Assembly (NCBI RefSeq): GCF_005887095.1
Contig: NZ_PNCI01000044.1
Coordinates: forward strand, 1-64,000
Length of the DNA: 64,000 nt
Direction of reading: 5' to 3'
Source of the DNA: Pseudoalteromonas rubra
GTDB lineage: Bacteria; Pseudomonadota; Gammaproteobacteria; Enterobacterales; Alteromonadaceae
Below the pieces are notes generated by a model. That model was not told the DNA's origin. It did no database searches and saw only the letters and a program-made list of their open reading frames with translations. The stretch's first letter is position 1. Every line of letters starts with the position of its first letter. The position numbers were made by a program, and so were the translations under genes. Positions 19,017-29,523 of the stretch are shown in pieces.

Positions 19017-19093
19017 GGCGGCTGTAGCTCAGTTGGTAGAGCCCCGGATTGTGATTCCGGTTGTCGCGAGTTCAAGCCTCGTCAGTCGCCCCA
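19017..19093 (+). tRNA. tRNA-His (anticodon GTG)
   Basis: 77 nt including the extra G at position -1 (19017), which pairs with C73 and is the hallmark of tRNA-His. The anticodon loop TTGTGAT contains GTG. CCA is encoded. Confidence 0.97.
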
Positions 19094-19112
19094 TCTACAA
19101 AACCTATATGTT

Positions 19113-19189
19113 CGGCGATTAGCGCAGCTTGGTAGCGCACTTGGTTTGGGTCCAAGGGGTCGCAGGTTCAAATCCTGCATCGCCGACCA
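19113..19189 (+). tRNA. tRNA-Pro (anticodon TGG), second copy
   Basis: Identical over its 77 nt to the copy at 18771. It begins 19 nt after tRNA-His. Confidence 0.97.
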
Positions 19190-19208
19190 TCTTCAAAAAA
19201 TACAAATT

Positions 19209-19285
19209 CGGCGATTAGCGCAGCTTGGTAGCGCACTTGGTTTGGGTCCAAGGGGTCGCAGGTTCAAATCCTGCATCGCCGACCA
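19209..19285 (+). tRNA. tRNA-Pro (anticodon TGG), third copy
   Basis: Identical to the copies at 18771 and 19113, again after a 19-nt spacer, which suggests recent tandem duplication. No GC-rich terminator is evident after it. Confidence 0.97.
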
Positions 19286-19618
19286 TCTCTTCTTTTCTCT
19301 ATTTTATTAAAATCTTGCTTTATCCCTTTATTTTTGCCCCCTGTAGCATCAATTATTTGCTGTGATTGCTCGACTCTCCCGTTTTATAGGTTATAATGCC
19401 GCGTCTATTATTTAACATAGCGCCCTGTCTGGGCAGGCAGCAAGTCTGACGGGGATCAGCACTGATTCTAAACATCAAATGTAGGGGTGTTTTTTGCGGT
19501 GGTTTACTCAATCAAGATTGGGTAGATATGATGCTCTGCTGTCATCTGATCTGATAAAAAGTCGGCTTGTTTGTAAGGAAGGCGCGTAGTCGCCAAAAAT
19601 GAAAATTGAGGTTATATC
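19286..19618 (+). promoter_or_regulatory. tig promoter and long leader
   Basis: A perfect -10 hexamer TATAAT sits at 19392-19397; no good -35 is visible at 16-18 bp. This leaves a leader of about 215 nt before tig, with a small GC-rich hairpin (GCCCTG...CAGGC) near its 5' end. GAGG lies just before the tig ATG. Confidence 0.45.
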
Positions 19619-20926
19619 ATGCAAGTTTCTGTTGAGACGACTCAAGGTCTTGAGCGCCGTCTGACTATCACAGTTCCAGCTGAGAACGTTGAGACTGAAG
19701 TAAAAAAACGCTTACAACAACTGGCTAAAACACAGCGTATCGACGGTTTCCGTCCGGGTAAAGTACCAGTATCTGTTATCAAAAAGCGCTACGGTGCAGC
19801 GGTAATGCAAGAAGTTGCTGGTGAACTGATGCAACGCAACTACATCGAGGCAATTGTTTCTGAAAAGATCAATCCTGCTGGCGCACCTACTTTTGCTCCT
19901 AAGTCACTGGAAGCGGGTAAGGACCTTGAATTTGATGCGACTTTTGAAGTTTATCCAGAAGTTGAACTGAAAGACCTTGAAAAGATTTCAGTTGAGAAGC
20001 CTGTTGTTGACGTAACAGAAGATGACCTGGCTAACATGCTGGAAACTCTGCGCAAGCAACACGCAAGCTGGACTGAAAGCGATGCAGTTGCGGGTGAAAA
20101 AGACCGTGTAACAATCGACTTCCTGGGCACTGTTGAAGGTGAAGAGTTTGAAGGCGGTAAAGCTGAAGACTTCCCACTTGAACTGGGTCAAGGTCGCATG
20201 ATCCCTGGTTTCGAAGATGGTATCATCGGTAAGAAAGCAGGCGAAGAAGTGGTTGCTGACGTGACTTTCCCTGAAGAGTACCACGCTGAAAACCTGAAAG
20301 GTAAAGCGGCTCAGTTCAAGATCACTGTGAAGAAAGTTGAAGTTCAGGAGCTGCCTGAGCTGACTGACGAATTCGCAACTAAGTTCGGTGTAGCTGAAGG
20401 TGGCGTTGACGCACTGAAAGAAGAAGTAAAGAAAAACATGACGCGTGAACTTGGTCAGGCTGTAAAAGCTCAGATCAAAGATCAAGCGATCAAAGGTCTG
20501 CTAGAGACCAACGAAGTTGACGTGCCTAAAGCACTGATCGACCAAGAAATCGACGCGCTACGTCAGCAAGCTGCACAGCGTTTCGGTGGCGATGCTAAGA
20601 ACATGCCTGAGCTTCCGGCTGAGCTGTTCCACGAGCAAGCAGTGACACGTGTTAAAACGGGTCTTCTGTTAGGTGAAGTGATCAAAGCGAATGACATTAA
20701 AGTAGACGATGCAAAAGTTGAAGAGCTAATCGAGACTGTTGCTTCTGCTTATGAAGATCCAACTGAAGTTGTTGCTTACTACAAAGGTAACGACCAACTG
20801 ATGCAGCAAATGCGTAACGTTGCAATGGAAGAGCAGGCAGTAGATGCGATTCTGGCTGCTGCTCAGGTTGCTGATGTTGAAAAGTCTTTTGACGACATCA
20901 TGAACCCACAACAGGCGGCTCAGTAA
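19619..20926 (+). CDS. tig: trigger factor, ribosome-bound peptidyl-prolyl isomerase
   Basis: A 435-residue trigger factor (E. coli 432). The N-terminal domain carries the ribosome-docking signature GFRPGKVP near residue 43. A central FKBP-type isomerase domain (about 150-245) contains [20 protein letters not shown]. The C-terminal chaperone domain is helical. It binds near the ribosome exit tunnel and shields nascent chains. It is first in the tig-clpP-clpX-lon folding/turnover block and has its own terminator. Confidence 0.98.
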   Translation: MQVSVETTQGLERRLTITVPAENVETEVKKRLQQLAKTQRIDGFRPGKVPVSVIKKRYGAAVMQEVAGELMQRNYIEAIVSEKINPAGAPTFAPKSLEAGKDLEFDATFEVYPEVELKDLEKISVEKPVVDVTEDDLANMLETLRKQHASWTESDAVAGEKDRVTIDFLGTVEGEEFEGGKAEDFPLELGQGRMIPGFEDGIIGKKAGEEVVADVTFPEEYHAENLKGKAAQFKITVKKVEVQELPELTDEFATKFGVAEGGVDALKEEVKKNMTRELGQAVKAQIKDQAIKGLLETNEVDVPKALIDQEIDALRQQAAQRFGGDAKNMPELPAELFHEQAVTRVKTGLLLGEVIKANDIKVDDAKVEELIETVASAYEDPTEVVAYYKGNDQLMQQMRNVAMEEQAVDAILAAAQVADVEKSFDDIMNPQQAAQ

Positions 20927-20981
20927 GCCCTTTTGATCTCGTCAAAGACGAAATTATTGACTTACTGTTAAGCTAACGTTT

Positions 20982-21028
20982 AAATGGCTCGTATTGCTCT
21001 GTGTTTTGCAGTGCTGCGAGCCATTTTT
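20982..21028 (+). terminator. terminator after tig
   Basis: Long stem AAATGGCTCG / CGAGCCATTT with an imperfectly paired inner part, followed by a T-run. Confidence 0.78.
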
Positions 21029-21207
21029 GTTTATTTGCTCAAAGCAACACGGTTGTGTGTATACTTTTGTTTATCAGCGTCTCATGTGTAAACTTATGTC
21101 TATAAACTCCCAGTCAATTGAGTAAACGAATATCGCTTGTCTTCCCGATGAGATTGACAGGTGCCAGGTTTTGCAGTGCACTTCCCTGTTTATAAGGAAT
21201 CTATAAA

Positions 21208-21825
21208 ATGAATGACGGTATGTTTGATCCTCTAAACGCTTTAGTCCCAATGGTTGTTGAACAAACAGCAAAAGGTGAGCGTTCGTATGACATTTATTCT
21301 CGTTTGCTCAAAGAGCGGATCATTTTCTTGACCGGTCAGGTTGAGGACCATATGGCAAACTTGATCGTTGCTCAACTGCTGTTCTTGGAATCAGAAAGCC
21401 CCGAAAAAGACATCTATCTCTACATTAATTCTCCAGGTGGCTCAGTCACGGCAGGTATGTCTATTTATGATACGATGAATTTTATTAAGCCAGATGTCAG
21501 CACTGTGTGTGTGGGGCAAGCGGCAAGTATGGGCGCATTTTTGCTGTCTGGTGGCGCGAAAGGCAAACGTTACTGTCTGCCGAATTCACGTGTGATGATC
21601 CACCAACCTCTCGGTGGCTTCCAGGGCCAGGCGTCCGACTTTGAAATTCACGCCAAAGAAATCCTGACGATCAAAGAAAAACTCAATCGTCTGATGGCTG
21701 AGCACACGGGCCAGCCTTATGAAGTGGTTGCGAATGACACCGATCGTGACAACTTTATGAATGCAGAACAAGCCGTAGATTATGGCCTGGTTGATGCCGT
21801 TCACAGCAGCAGAAACATCAAGTAA
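21208..21825 (+). CDS. clpP: ATP-dependent Clp protease proteolytic subunit
   Basis: A 205-residue serine peptidase that forms the double-heptamer ClpP chamber. The catalytic triad is visible: Ser in [11 protein letters not shown], His in MIHQPLGG, Asp in NDTDRDNFM. The N-terminal stretch probably includes a short propeptide, as in E. coli. AAGGA precedes the ATG. ClpX, its unfoldase, is encoded 142 bp downstream. Confidence 0.98.
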   Translation: MNDGMFDPLNALVPMVVEQTAKGERSYDIYSRLLKERIIFLTGQVEDHMANLIVAQLLFLESESPEKDIYLYINSPGGSVTAGMSIYDTMNFIKPDVSTVCVGQAASMGAFLLSGGAKGKRYCLPNSRVMIHQPLGGFQGQASDFEIHAKEILTIKEKLNRLMAEHTGQPYEVVANDTDRDNFMNAEQAVDYGLVDAVHSSRNIK

Positions 21826-21967
21826 TCTATTTGGGCCAGGGACATTGTGAGATTCGTTAGATAAATGCACCTGGCCCGGCTATGCTAAAGGCAAATTTCT
21901 TTGGTATAGTTAAAATATGTATTGTGTTATCTAAGTAGATAACTGACCAAAATTAAGAGGTAGCTGA

Positions 21968-23251
21968 ATGTCAGACACTCCTACAGACGGCGACAAGAAT
22001 AGTAAGCTCTTATACTGCTCATTTTGTGGTAAGAGCCAACATGAAGTACGCAAGTTGATCGCTGGTCCGTCAGTGTACATTTGTGATGAATGCGTCGAAC
22101 TGTGTAACGACATCATTAGAGAAGAAATCAAGGATATAGCGCCGCAACACGATTCGTCTGATAAATTGCCGGTACCAAGAGAGATCCGAAATCACCTTGA
22201 TGACTATGTAATCGGCCAGGAGCATGCTAAAAAAGTGCTGTCGGTTGCAGTGTACAACCATTACAAGCGTCTAAAAAATCAGGGTCTTAAAGGCGATGTT
22301 GAGCTGGGCAAAAGTAACATCTTGCTGATTGGTCCAACGGGTAGTGGTAAAACACTCCTTGCAGAAACGCTGGCGCGCTTGCTGGATGTGCCTTTCACTA
22401 TGGCAGATGCTACCACGTTGACTGAAGCTGGCTATGTGGGTGAGGATGTTGAAAATATTATCCAGAAGCTCTTACAGAAATGTGACTACGACGTAGAAAA
22501 AGCACAGCGTGGTATTGTTTATATCGACGAAATCGACAAAATTTCGCGTAAGTCAGATAACCCGTCAATTACACGGGATGTATCAGGTGAAGGGGTGCAA
22601 CAAGCACTACTAAAACTGATTGAAGGCACTGTTGCATCGGTTCCGCCACAAGGTGGACGTAAACATCCGCAGCAAGAGTTTTTGCAGGTAGATACATCAA
22701 AAATCTTGTTTATCTGTGGTGGGGCATTTGCTGGTTTAGACAAAGTGATCGAGCAGCGTAGCCACACTAACACTGGGATCGGATTTGGTGCGCAGGTTAA
22801 GTCATCGGACAGTGCACGTTCGTTGAGTGAAACCTTTAAAGATGTTGAGCCTGAAGACTTGGTCAAATATGGTCTGATCCCTGAATTCATTGGCCGTTTA
22901 CCTGTGGTTGCTACTTTAGCTGAACTGGATGAAGACGCCTTGATCCAAATCCTAAACGAACCTAAGAATGCATTAACCAAACAGTATGGTGCATTGTTCA
23001 AAATGGAAGGGGTTGAGCTTGAGTTCCGTGAAGATGCGCTCAAAGCGATTGCGCATAAGGCCATGGAGAGAAAAACGGGTGCCCGTGGATTACGTTCCAT
23101 TGTGGAAGGTGTACTGCTGGATACCATGTATGAGTTACCTTCGATAGAAGACGTGAGTAAAGTTGTGGTAGACGAAACCGTGATTAAAGGTGAGTCGGAC
23201 CCGATTTTAATATACGAAAATAACAATCAGGATAAAGCAGCGTCGGAATAG
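21968..23251 (+). CDS. clpX: ATP-dependent Clp protease unfoldase subunit
   Basis: A 427-residue AAA+ unfoldase. The N-terminal zinc-binding domain has two Cys pairs (CSFCGKS and CDECVELC). Walker A is GPTGSGKT, the pore loop is GYVGEDVE, and Walker B is IVYIDEID. The ClpP-docking IGF loop lies in NTGIGFGAQ. It selects substrates such as ssrA-tagged proteins and threads them into ClpP. It is followed by a strong terminator. Confidence 0.98.
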   Translation: MSDTPTDGDKNSKLLYCSFCGKSQHEVRKLIAGPSVYICDECVELCNDIIREEIKDIAPQHDSSDKLPVPREIRNHLDDYVIGQEHAKKVLSVAVYNHYKRLKNQGLKGDVELGKSNILLIGPTGSGKTLLAETLARLLDVPFTMADATTLTEAGYVGEDVENIIQKLLQKCDYDVEKAQRGIVYIDEIDKISRKSDNPSITRDVSGEGVQQALLKLIEGTVASVPPQGGRKHPQQEFLQVDTSKILFICGGAFAGLDKVIEQRSHTNTGIGFGAQVKSSDSARSLSETFKDVEPEDLVKYGLIPEFIGRLPVVATLAELDEDALIQILNEPKNALTKQYGALFKMEGVELEFREDALKAIAHKAMERKTGARGLRSIVEGVLLDTMYELPSIEDVSKVVVDETVIKGESDPILIYENNNQDKAASE

Positions 23252-23268
23252 CGGCCTCGTTTTATCGC

Positions 23269-23294
23269 AAAAGGAGCCTCAGGCTCCTTTTTTT
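23269..23294 (+). terminator. terminator after clpX
   Basis: Stem AAAAGGAGCC / GGCTCCTTTT around a TCA loop, with a following T-run. Confidence 0.9.
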
Positions 23295-23322
23295 GTCTAC
23301 AGTTTGGTAGTACCAGCAATCT

Positions 23323-23490
23323 ATAATACTAATTTCACTTAATACCTGTTCAATTTGACGGAGCAAATATGACGCTAACAGCGTTAAAAATTTCTCATTT
23401 AGAACAACTAAATAGCAAAATTTTTGCCTTGTTATCGAGCCTGTTTTCTCGCCTCAAAATAGAACACTTAATTAAGCAAATTGGTATAAA
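23323..23490. repeat. MITE-like palindromic repeat element, full copy
   Basis: About 168 bp between clpX and lon. The ends form an imperfect terminal inverted repeat: left TAATACTAATTTCACTTAAT, right (inverted) TTATACCAATTTGCTTAAT. No open frame or transposase is inside. The left ~45 bp recur at 9339-9393. I recall similar sequences dispersed in Pseudoalteromonas genomes; this was not verified. Confidence 0.65.
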
Positions 23491-23525
23491 CTCAAACTAG
23501 AAATCGATACGGGTTGGTAGATAGG

Positions 23526-23554
23526 TTGAACTTTTTGAAGACAATCCCCATATA
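23526..23554 (+). promoter_or_regulatory. sigma-32 heat-shock promoter of lon
   Basis: TTGAA at 23526-23530, 15 bp spacer, then CCCCATATA at 23546-23554, an excellent match to the E. coli RpoH consensus. It lies about 45 bp upstream of the lon start. Confidence 0.8.
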
Positions 23555-23596
23555 CCACCCTAATCCTTGAAATTAATGAAGTGCGAAGAGAATATA

Positions 23597-25960
23597 ATGA
23601 CGCTTGAGAGAATGGATCGAGTCGAAATACCCGTATTGGCACTGCGTGATGTGGTCGTATACCCTCATATGGTGATCCCGCTATTTGTAGGCAGAGAAAA
23701 ATCAATAAAATGCCTCGAAGCTGCGATGGAAAATGACAAGCAAATTTTTTTAGTGGCGCAAAAAGAGGCATCTATTGATGATCCCGACACTGATGATATT
23801 TATCAGGTCGGTACTGTCGCCACGGTATTGCAATTACTAAAGCTGCCTGACGGTACAGTCAAAGTGCTGGTGGAAGGTACTCAGCGAGCGAAAATTGAAA
23901 AGTTTCTGGTCACTGACGACTACTTTTTAGCTGAAGCACAGTTTATTGCCTCTGAAAACATTGAAGGCCCGGAGCAGGATATTTTTATTCGCAGTGCCAT
24001 TAGTCAGTTTGAAGGGTATGTAAAACTCAACAAGAAGATACCGCCAGAAGTACTGACTTCTGTTTCTGGTATTGATGAAACGGCACGCCTTGCAGACACT
24101 ATGGCGGCACACATGCCGATTAAAGTGCCGGAGAAACAAAAAGTACTGGAGCTTTACAACGTCACAGATCGCCTAGAGTATCTGATGGCATTGATGGAAG
24201 GTGAGATAGACTTGCTTCAGGTTGAGAAGAAAATCCGTTCACGCGTCAAAAAGCAGATGGAAAAGTCTCAACGAGAGTACTATCTCAATGAGCAAATGAA
24301 AGCCATCCAGAAAGAGCTGGGTGAGCTGGATGATGTGCCAGACGAGTTTGAAGCGCTGAAAAAACGCATCGGTGAGGCTCAGATGCCCAAAGAAGCGGAA
24401 GAGAAAGCGACCTCTGAGCTGAACAAGCTTAAGATGATGTCTCCGATGTCGGCAGAGGCGACTGTGGTTCGCTCTTACATAGATACCTTGATAGGTGTGC
24501 CGTGGAAGAAACGCTCGAAGGTCAAAAAAGATCTTGCGAATGCGCAAAAAATCCTTGATGCAGACCACTATGGGCTTGAGAAAGTTAAAGATCGCATTAT
24601 TGAGTATCTGGCGGTTCAGCAGCGCACCAACAAGCTGAAAGGGCCTATTTTGTGTTTAGTCGGTCCTCCAGGGGTAGGTAAAACCAGTTTAGGGCAATCT
24701 ATTGCACGTTCAACAGGCCGTAAGTATGTACGTATGGCACTGGGTGGTGTGCGTGATGAAGCGGAGATCCGTGGCCACCGACGCACCTACATAGGCTCTA
24801 TGCCAGGTAAACTGATCCAGAGCATGACCAAAGTGGGAGTGAAGAACCCTCTGTTCTTGCTGGACGAAATCGACAAAATGTCTTCAGATATGCGTGGCGA
24901 CCCGGCTTCAGCATTGCTTGAGGTCCTGGATCCAGAACAAAACAGCAGCTTTGCCGATCACTATCTGGAAGTAGAGTACGATCTGTCTGATGTGATGTTT
25001 GTGGCGACGTCTAATAGCTTCAATATCCCAGGCCCATTGCTTGACAGGATGGAGGTGATCCGTCTTTCTGGTTATACCGAAGACGAAAAACTCAATATCT
25101 CAAAACAGCACCTTATCCCGAAACAGATTAAACGTAACGGGTTGAAGGAACATGAGATCGAGATAGAAGATAGTGCCATTATTGATACTATCCGCTACTA
25201 CACACGTGAAGCAGGTGTGCGCAACCTTGAACGTGAACTGTCAAAGCTGTGCCGTAAAGCTGTTAAGAGCATTCTGCTGAGTAAGTCTAAGGACAAGGTA
25301 GTGATCAATGCCGACAATCTGGAAAGTTATCTGGGTGTTCAGCGCTTTGATTATGGTAAGGCGGAAGATGGCGACCGTGTTGGTTTAGTGACTGGTTTGG
25401 CCTGGACAGAAGTAGGCGGTGATTTACTGACCATAGAGTGCGCAGCGGTGCCAGGTAAAGGCAAACTTGCTTACACGGGCTCTCTGGGTGATGTGATGCA
25501 GGAATCGATTCAGGCTGCAACGACGGTTGTACGCAATCGTGCCGACAAGCTCAGAATTAATGACGACTTTTACGAGAAGCGTGATATCCATGTGCATGTA
25601 CCAGAAGGGGCGACGCCCAAAGATGGTCCAAGTGCCGGTATTGCGATGGTAACAGCCCTGGTCTCAAGCCTGACAGGCAACCCTGTGCGTAGCGATGTGG
25701 CTATGACTGGCGAGATCACGTTACGTGGTGAAGTTTTACCAATTGGTGGGTTAAAAGAAAAACTGTTGGCAGCACATCGGGGTGGCATTAAAACAGTTGT
25801 TATCCCCAAAAAGAACGAGCGCGATCTCAAAGAGATCCCGCAGAATGTTCTGGAAGGTCTGGAAATCCACCCTGTGAGCTGGATTGACGATGTTTTATCG
25901 CTGGCACTTGCTCATCCTGTAGACAGTTTTACCATTGAGTCGCAAAAGTCGGCCGGGTAA
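23597..25960 (+). CDS. lon: ATP-dependent protease Lon
   Basis: A Lon protease of 787 residues (E. coli 784). It has a LON substrate-binding N-terminus ([20 protein letters not shown]), an AAA+ module with Walker [10 protein letters not shown] and Walker [11 protein letters not shown], and a protease domain. The catalytic Ser lies in [10 protein letters not shown] and the Lys in [11 protein letters not shown] start at the ATG matching the E. coli N-terminus (MTLERMDR); an upstream in-frame TTG would add ten residues. It degrades misfolded and regulatory proteins. A sigma-32 promoter is directly upstream. Confidence 0.98.
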   Translation: MTLERMDRVEIPVLALRDVVVYPHMVIPLFVGREKSIKCLEAAMENDKQIFLVAQKEASIDDPDTDDIYQVGTVATVLQLLKLPDGTVKVLVEGTQRAKIEKFLVTDDYFLAEAQFIASENIEGPEQDIFIRSAISQFEGYVKLNKKIPPEVLTSVSGIDETARLADTMAAHMPIKVPEKQKVLELYNVTDRLEYLMALMEGEIDLLQVEKKIRSRVKKQMEKSQREYYLNEQMKAIQKELGELDDVPDEFEALKKRIGEAQMPKEAEEKATSELNKLKMMSPMSAEATVVRSYIDTLIGVPWKKRSKVKKDLANAQKILDADHYGLEKVKDRIIEYLAVQQRTNKLKGPILCLVGPPGVGKTSLGQSIARSTGRKYVRMALGGVRDEAEIRGHRRTYIGSMPGKLIQSMTKVGVKNPLFLLDEIDKMSSDMRGDPASALLEVLDPEQNSSFADHYLEVEYDLSDVMFVATSNSFNIPGPLLDRMEVIRLSGYTEDEKLNISKQHLIPKQIKRNGLKEHEIEIEDSAIIDTIRYYTREAGVRNLERELSKLCRKAVKSILLSKSKDKVVINADNLESYLGVQRFDYGKAEDGDRVGLVTGLAWTEVGGDLLTIECAAVPGKGKLAYTGSLGDVMQESIQAATTVVRNRADKLRINDDFYEKRDIHVHVPEGATPKDGPSAGIAMVTALVSSLTGNPVRSDVAMTGEITLRGEVLPIGGLKEKLLAAHRGGIKTVVIPKKNERDLKEIPQNVLEGLEIHPVSWIDDVLSLALAHPVDSFTIESQKSAG

Positions 25961-26186
25961 AGCAGAAAAAGTACATAAAAGTGCGTAAAAAGGGTTTTCA
26001 AATCTAAATGGTATGCTAACTTAAGCACTGTATTTAGCCTGGTAGCTCACAAACCCCCGTAGTTACTAGGCTTTGAGACATTAGATGAAATAGAGAATCG
26101 TTAGATTTCTCTGAGTTAACTACAAAAGTGATGTTAGTGGTAAGCCCTCATCGCTCTTGATAATAACAATGTAAGAGGATGATATT

Positions 26187-26459
26187 GTGAATAAATCTCA
26201 ATTAATCGATCAAATCGCAGCTGATGCTGATATTTCTAAAGCGGCTGCTGGTCGTGCTCTGGATTCATTCATTGAGTCAGTAACTGGTGCGCTAAAAGAC
26301 GGTGACTCAGTTGCCTTAGTTGGTTTTGGTACTTTCTCAGTACGCGAGCGTGCAGCACGTACTGGTCGTAACCCGCAAACTGGCGCGGCAATCGAAATCG
26401 CTGCAGCTAACATCCCATCTTTCAAAGCCGGTAAAGCTCTGAAAGACGCGGTAAACTAA
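26187..26459 (+). CDS. hupB: DNA-binding protein HU-beta
   Basis: A 90-residue histone-like protein with the full HU fold. It starts [20 protein letters not shown] and has [22 protein letters not shown], whose flexible arm carries the DNA-intercalating Pro. It bends and compacts DNA as a homo- or heterodimer. The start is GTG, preceded by AAGAGG. The position after lon is the usual gammaproteobacterial one. Confidence 0.97.
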   Translation: MNKSQLIDQIAADADISKAAAGRALDSFIESVTGALKDGDSVALVGFGTFSVRERAARTGRNPQTGAAIEIAAANIPSFKAGKALKDAVN

Positions 26460-26530
26460 GCAGATTCAGCTCAATCTGCCGAACTACCTATGTTAAGATA
26501 GTGTAATTAGGCGAGATAAGCTTCAAGATA

Positions 26531-26560
26531 AAAAGCGTATCTGTTAAGATACGCTTTTTT
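26531..26560 (+). terminator. terminator after hupB
   Basis: A 12-bp stem AAAAGCGTATCT / AGATACGCTTTT with a GTTA loop and a T-run. The remaining ~235 bp up to ppiD show no gene. Confidence 0.9.
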
Positions 26561-26795
26561 TATACCATCTGGATGATGCCGCATATTGGCTTGCTCCAAT
26601 CTGGACTGAGCTAATCATACTGAAGTGCAAACGGCCTGCTTACAGGTCGAATGAATGTGCTTGCAATCGCAGCGCTTATCCATATAAATAGGTACAGAGA
26701 CAAGACAGGTGCCAATGTGCTATGCACAACGGACCTGGATATGCGATAAACCCAAAGTACTGAACATGCTTTGACTTAGATAAGAGATAGAATAA

Positions 26796-28709
26796 ATGCT
26801 AGAAAAGATTAGAGAGGGCTCACAAGGCCTGGCAGCCAAAATTATTCTTGGTGTAGTGATCTTGTCTTTTGCGTTGGCAGGGATCGGTGGTTACCTAGGT
26901 CAAACCACAGAGCAGGCCGTAGCAGAAGTCAATGGGGTTAAGATCACACAAATGGAATTCTCACGTGCCTTTGAAAACGAACGTGCACGTCTGGAACGTC
27001 AGTTTGGTGAGTATTTTACGCAAATCTCTGCTGATCCAGCATATATGGCTCAGGTCCGCAGTGGGGTCATAGACCGTCTGGTACAACAAGAATTACAAAA
27101 CCAGTTAGCGATTGAGCTGGGACTCAGAGTCAGCGATGATCAAGTAAAGCAGGCAATTTTTGAACTGCCTTACTTCCAGCTTGGCGGTGAGTTCAGCAAC
27201 GACAGATACTTGCAGTTGATCCGTCAGATGAACTTCCAGCCAGATACTTTCCGTGAATATATGCGTGAAGAAATGACCCGCAATCAACTGGTTTCAGCTG
27301 TGGCAGGTTCTGATTTTGTACTGGACAACGAGCTTAAGCATACCTTGGCTTTGCAGCAGCAGACTCGGGACATTGATTACATGACGCTGAGCAAAGACAC
27401 AGTGAAGCAGGACGTTGCTGTTACTGAGGAAGAGATTTCAGACTACTATCAGCTTAATCAGGAGCAGTTTCAGGCCCCTGAGCAGATTGCACTGCAGTAT
27501 CTTGAGCTTAAATCAGGCGATATTACATTGGAAAAGCCAATCTCTGACGAAGAGGTACGTGCTTACTACGAAGAAAATCAGACACAGTATCTGGAAGAAG
27601 AGCGTCGTCGTGTGGCACACATTCTGATCGAAAGTGCAGAAGATGCTGATGCGGCGAAACAAAAAGCCGAGTCGCTTTACCAGCAGTTACAAGGTGGAAA
27701 AGACTTTGCAGAGCTTGCATCAACCGAGTCTGATGATATCGCGTCTGCTGAAGTGGGCGGTGATCTGGATTGGATCGAGCGTGATATGATGGAGCCTGAG
27801 TTTGAAGAGGCGGCATTTGCACTGGCAAACGTCGGTGACATCTCTCCGGTAGTAGAAACTGAATTTGGTTTCCATATCATTAAGCTGACGGACCTTCAGG
27901 CGCAGCAGTCTAAAGCATTTGAAGACGTTGCAGCGGACTTACGTGCAGAGCTGGAAAGCACCGCTAAAGCAAATGCCTTCTATGAAAAGCAATCTCAGAT
28001 CGCTGAAGTCGCTTTTGAAGTCGCGGACTCTCTTGAAGATGCAGCCGCTGTCGCTGACATTGAGCTTAAAAGCACAGAGCTGGTATCGCGCATGGCGTTG
28101 CCTGCACCGCTTAACAACCCGACAATTGCCAATGCTATTTTTACGCCTGAGCTGATCGAAGACCGAGTAAACTCAGAAGTATTAGAAGCGGGTAATGAGC
28201 ACATTGTTGTGGTGCGTGTGCTGGATCACAAGCCTGCAACAGTTAAACCGCTGGAAGAAGTGACAGCACAGATCAAAACGCGTCTTGAGAATGAAAAGGC
28301 TTCTGAGCTTATCAAAGAGAAAGCAAAAACATTATTTGCACAGCTGGAAGACGGCAAAGCGCTGAGCGATATTGCTGCTGAAGAGTCTGCTGAAGTTAAA
28401 AGTGAAGCGGCGTTGAAGCGACAAAGCTTTGCAGTGGCCCCTGAAATTGTCCAGCAGGCGTTTAAACTGGCGCACCCAGAGGCAGAACAGACACTACCAG
28501 CGTTAGTTGAGCTAAATAGTGGTGACGCGGCACTGTTGGTACTGAAGGGCGTAACGACCACCGCAGTAACGGGTGATGTTGAGCCACAACAGAAGCAGAA
28601 CATTACAATGTCGGTCGTGAATAAGAACTTCCTGGCATTATTAAATGCGCTGGAGTCTGACGCGGATGTGGTTCGTCCGACGCTTCAGTTCAGCGACGAA
28701 GTTCAGTAA
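26796..28709 (+). CDS. ppiD: periplasmic folding chaperone / peptidyl-prolyl isomerase-like PpiD
   Basis: A 637-residue membrane-anchored protein (E. coli 623). One transmembrane helix lies near the N-terminus (IILGVVILSFALAGIGG), followed by a SurA-type chaperone region. A parvulin domain at about 265-360 includes RRVAHILIES, GGDLDWIERD and FGFHIIKLTD. PpiD sits beside the SecYEG translocon and assists newly exported proteins. It follows hupB as in other gammaproteobacteria and ends at a strong terminator. Confidence 0.96.
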   Translation: MLEKIREGSQGLAAKIILGVVILSFALAGIGGYLGQTTEQAVAEVNGVKITQMEFSRAFENERARLERQFGEYFTQISADPAYMAQVRSGVIDRLVQQELQNQLAIELGLRVSDDQVKQAIFELPYFQLGGEFSNDRYLQLIRQMNFQPDTFREYMREEMTRNQLVSAVAGSDFVLDNELKHTLALQQQTRDIDYMTLSKDTVKQDVAVTEEEISDYYQLNQEQFQAPEQIALQYLELKSGDITLEKPISDEEVRAYYEENQTQYLEEERRRVAHILIESAEDADAAKQKAESLYQQLQGGKDFAELASTESDDIASAEVGGDLDWIERDMMEPEFEEAAFALANVGDISPVVETEFGFHIIKLTDLQAQQSKAFEDVAADLRAELESTAKANAFYEKQSQIAEVAFEVADSLEDAAAVADIELKSTELVSRMALPAPLNNPTIANAIFTPELIEDRVNSEVLEAGNEHIVVVRVLDHKPATVKPLEEVTAQIKTRLENEKASELIKEKAKTLFAQLEDGKALSDIAAEESAEVKSEAALKRQSFAVAPEIVQQAFKLAHPEAEQTLPALVELNSGDAALLVLKGVTTTAVTGDVEPQQKQNITMSVVNKNFLALLNALESDADVVRPTLQFSDEVQ

Positions 28710-28724
28710 TTCATTGTACTGAAT

Positions 28725-28755
28725 AAAAAACGCCGGCATTGTCCGGCGTTTTTTT
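28725..28755. terminator. bidirectional terminator between ppiD and sapF
   Basis: A 12-bp stem AAAAAACGCCGG / CCGGCGTTTTTT with loop CATTGT. A-run and T-run flanks serve both convergent genes. Confidence 0.92.
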
Positions 28756-28761
28756 ATGTCT

Positions 28762-29523
28762 TTATACAGCCAGAAGCTTTTGCATGACTTTAGATTTGGG
28801 AGCGCGAAAGATAGACTCGCTGTGGCCATACTCTACGCTTCTACCTCGGCTCAGGACGAGTAATTTGTCACTCATATGGCGCACCAGGCTCAGATGGTGG
28901 GTGATCAGAATGTAGCTGAGCCCGGAATCACGCTGTAACTCCAGCAGCAGGTTGACGGTCTGAGCACGTACTGAGGGATCGAGTGATGATAGCGCTTCAT
29001 CCAGTACCACGACTTTAGGGTCCAGGATCAATGCCCGAGCGAGTGCGACTCGCTGTAATTGTCCACCACTGAACATATGTGGATAATAATCATAGTGCTC
29101 GGAGAGAAGCCCCACACGAGACAGGGTGGCGACGATTTTTTTGTCGCGTTGGTGTTTGGTTAGCTGCGTGTTCAATCTCAGACAGTCGTCGAGCATATCG
29201 CCAATGGTCAGACCCGGGTTGAGTGAACGAGTGGGGTCCTGAAAGATAAGGCGAATGTGGCGGCAGTCATGGTTCTGATGACCGTTGTCTTCTATCATTT
29301 CACCGTTTAGCAGGACCTGCCCTGAGTCTGCGTGTTCGGCACCAGCCAGAACGCGAGCCAGAGTACTTTTTCCGGACCCCGTTTCCCCAATAACCGCCAG
29401 CGTTTCACCGGGAGCAACTGCGAAGGAAACGTCTTTAAGTACTTTGACGCGCTTTCTTCGGAACAGACCTGCGCGCGTGTTAAAAGTCTTATTCAGTGAT
29501 TGCACTTTTAACACGGGTTGCAT
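28762..29523 (-). CDS. sapF: peptide ABC transporter ATP-binding protein SapF
   Basis: A 253-residue ABC ATPase with Walker A GETGSGKST, Q-loop in LIFQDPTRSLNP, signature FSGGQLQRVALARAL, Walker B VVLDEALSSLD and switch His in LITHHLSL. It is the last gene of sapABCDF and overlaps sapD by 16 bp. In enterics the Sap system affects antimicrobial-peptide resistance and K+ uptake, and SapBCDF has been linked to putrescine export. Confidence 0.93.
   Translation of the reverse strand: MQPVLKVQSLNKTFNTRAGLFRRKRVKVLKDVSFAVAPGETLAVIGETGSGKSTLARVLAGAEHADSGQVLLNGEMIEDNGHQNHDCRHIRLIFQDPTRSLNPGLTIGDMLDDCLRLNTQLTKHQRDKKIVATLSRVGLLSEHYDYYPHMFSGGQLQRVALARALILDPKVVVLDEALSSLDPSVRAQTVNLLLELQRDSGLSYILITHHLSLVRHMSDKLLVLSRGRSVEYGHSESIFRAPKSKVMQKLLAV

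Noticed and set aside
29078-29086. Perfect DnaA box (minus strand) inside sapF
   Set aside because: Isolated, inside coding sequence, and roughly one chance occurrence is expected in a window this size.
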